A stretch of DNA of 64,000 nt from Prunus persica (lineage: Eukaryota; Streptophyta; Magnoliopsida; Rosales; Rosaceae). This document shows positions 62,430 through 64,000 of the stretch, in pieces. The translations under genes and the position numbers were made by a program. Below the pieces are notes generated by a model, which saw only the letters and a program-made list of their open reading frames with translations, was not told the origin of the DNA and did not search any database. Within the stretch, counting starts at the first letter, position 1. Every line of letters begins with the position of its first letter. The DNA is taken from contig NC_034016.1 of assembly GCF_000346465.2 (NCBI RefSeq), positions 17,024,063-17,088,062 on the forward strand, in the 5' to 3' direction.

Positions 62430-62430
<1 letters not shown>

Positions 62431-62464
<34 letters not shown>
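62431..62464. repeat. (GA)n microsatellite in the cyclophilin leader
   Basis: About 17 GA units, roughly 90-120 bp before the cyclophilin ATG and probably inside the 5' untranslated region. GA tracts in plant leaders can bind BPC-type proteins. Confidence 0.85.
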
Positions 62465-62469
<5 letters not shown>

Positions 62470-62549
62470 AACATGGAAGATCAAGCAGGTGGTAGATATA
62501 AGCCTACTTCTTAATTCAGATAAACAAAGCGAGAGAGAGGATTGAAACG

Positions 62550-64000
62550 ATGGGTCGAGAAATCTCCGCTCTGCTCCAACCACGATCCCTCCTCATCTTC
62601 CTCGTTCTCGCCATTTTCCTCATATTCGTCTTCTCTTCCACCCATAAAAAGGTAAGCTTTTTAGCTTTCATGGATCTGAGTGCCAATTTGTAGCTCTTTG
62701 TGCTGAAACCTGGGATTTACAATGTGGGTTTGATGTGTTTTGTTGAAATTTTGGTGCTTTATGACCTGGTTGCTTTGTGTGGGTTGCTTTCTCATATGGG
62801 TTTGGTTGGAGTGTCTTGCTTGTGGCATCTGGGAATCAGAATTTGCGACATATTAGTCACAGATACTCTATTTAATGAATGCTTAATTGGGTACTAATAA
62901 ATTGGAATCTGTTAAATGGTGAATGGTTAAGAGTGGTTAGATGGGGATGCTGTTCTAAATGTTGAACAACTGCTTATGAATGGAGCCTTGTATGTTGGTC
63001 AAACTGTGTAAATGCCATTGTTATGTTATATATCCAGAGTGCTTGCCTATGTAGCTCATGTCTATAAGTCTAGCTATTTTCATTGTCATAATATATTCCA
63101 GATTCAGGCATTTTGTTTCTTGAAACATAGTTACTAGTTGTGGGTTCTGTTCTCTAGCCCCATGTGGGATCTGTAATGTCCAGAGACTCTGCCGGTTTGC
63201 TTAAAACAGATACCAGAATGTAAGTGTAGGTGGGTGTGGGTAGTGGGGGATCTTTGGTTCTTGACATCTGGTTTCTATTTATATCACCCCAACAAAAGAA
63301 AACATTACGGGTGTGTCAATTAATGCTTCGTTGAGGATATATATAAGGATGATAAAACATGGCTACATGTTATTCATGCCTTGTTGGTGTACCAGATCCT
63401 GTGAAGTCTTGGTGGGCTGCAAAACTTTTCTGAATAGATGGGTGTAGTTTGAAGTGGTTTATTCTTTGAGTAATGATGTTTTCAGCTTCTGTAAGAGTAC
63501 AGTGGCCTGCATCTAAAATCAGTATCTACAAAAAAAAATTGATTAGAGTCTCTAACTTGATTTGTAGGAGGAAGAGAAAGTAGAAGAGGTGCCTGAAATT
63601 ACCCACAGAGTATACCTGGATGTTGATATTGAGGGACAGCACTTAGGTACAGCTTCATGTCAATACTATTGCATGAACTACCTTCCGCCAATTTCATATT
63701 GGTTTCCTATCCACTGATAACTTCTATTTTCTCCTTTACATTTGCAGGTAGAATTGTGATTGGATTATATGGTCAGGTTGTACCAAAAACTGTTGGTACG
63801 TGTTCATTTCATGTTTTAATGCCTTTACGTTAGAATTTTAGAAACCTAATTTGTTTCAATTTGTCACAATTTGGTATTTAGTTCACAAATAGGTTGACAA
63901 TAATCCACCTTATTTTACATATCCAAAAATAGGTTGACAATAATCCACCTTATTTTACATATCCAAAGGTGGGAATATAGACAGCAGTTCATGGTGATAA
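62550..64000 (+). CDS. CYP21-1: cyclophilin peptidyl-prolyl isomerase, secretory pathway (CYP21-1-like), 5' part
   Basis: Three exons are in the window: 62550-62651, 63568-63646 and 63748-63795. The remaining exons lie beyond the right edge. The start MGREISALLQPRSLL followed by a hydrophobic stretch (residues ~13-28) is a signal anchor. After a short Glu-rich linker comes the cyclophilin domain start HRVYLDVDIEGQHLGRIVIGLYGQVVPKTV, which continues in the family as ENFRALCTGEKG. The first three exons match Arabidopsis CYP21-1 closely. Cyclophilins catalyse cis-trans isomerisation of Xaa-Pro bonds and assist folding. This one should act in the ER or secretory pathway. The catalytic residues are not in the window. 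Intron 1 is 916 bp. A 40-bp tandem repeat lies in intron 3. Confidence 0.9.
63887..63967. repeat. 40-bp tandem duplication in cyclophilin intron 3
   Basis: Two copies of 'aaataggttgacaataatcc...catatccaa', identical at all positions seen, with period 40 (63887-63926 and 63927-63967). Their identity suggests a recent duplication. Confidence 0.9.

Overview
This is a 64-kb piece of nuclear plant DNA. The genes carry introns with GT-AG borders, the intergenic DNA is AT-rich and full of small transposons, and the proteins belong to plant families (AUX1/LAX, ARO, thaumatin-like, cold-shock/zinc-knuckle). Protein similarity suggests a eudicot. Rosaceae (for example Prunus) is my guess but is not proven by the sequence. 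No prokaryotic features, CRISPR array or full-length autonomous transposon were seen.

Layout: 1-4.6 kb is AT-rich repeat DNA. An intronless armadillo-repeat gene (ARO1-like, +) lies at 4616-6658. 6.7-12.2 kb is intergenic and holds a Tourist-like and a hAT-like MITE. An intronless cold-shock-domain/zinc-knuckle gene (+) lies at 12387-13007. After about 4.7 kb without a gene comes an eight-exon auxin influx carrier (LAX2-like, -) at 17688-21224. A promoter-like CpG-rich stretch with a small ORF, ended by a hAT MITE, lies near 26-27.3 kb. Two thaumatin-like genes (+) follow at 27887-30006 and 35688-37269. Then come an eight-exon GH10 xylanase-type gene (-) at 39217-42067 with a tRNA-Glu(CTC) on the opposite strand inside its third intron, a transposon nest at 43.8-49.7 kb, a three-exon Nodulin-like/MFS transporter gene (-) at 49671-52926, about 9.5 kb of intergenic DNA, and the first three exons of an ER/secretory cyclophilin (CYP21-1-like, +) that runs off the right edge.

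The genes do not form one pathway. The order is best read as conserved synteny: from memory of Arabidopsis, ARO1, an MFS gene and CYP21-1 are neighbours on chromosome 4, and GH10, two thaumatin-like genes and CSP2/GRP2 are neighbours elsewhere on chromosome 4, with LAX2 next to a GRP2 paralogue on chromosome 2. Several products act at the wall or membrane (auxin uptake, xylan hydrolysis, thaumatin-like proteins).

The most unusual part is 43.8-49.7 kb. A 2.85-kb CACTA-type element carries decayed, intron-containing exons of a GT31 beta-1,3-galactosyltransferase and sits inside what looks like an old LTR. Beside it, a duplicated copy of the MFS gene's 3' end is joined directly to a Cassandra-type LTR that contains a 5S-rRNA-like segment. 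I did not find a convincing wholly new biological system. The transposon-captured gene and the other items are listed as leads.
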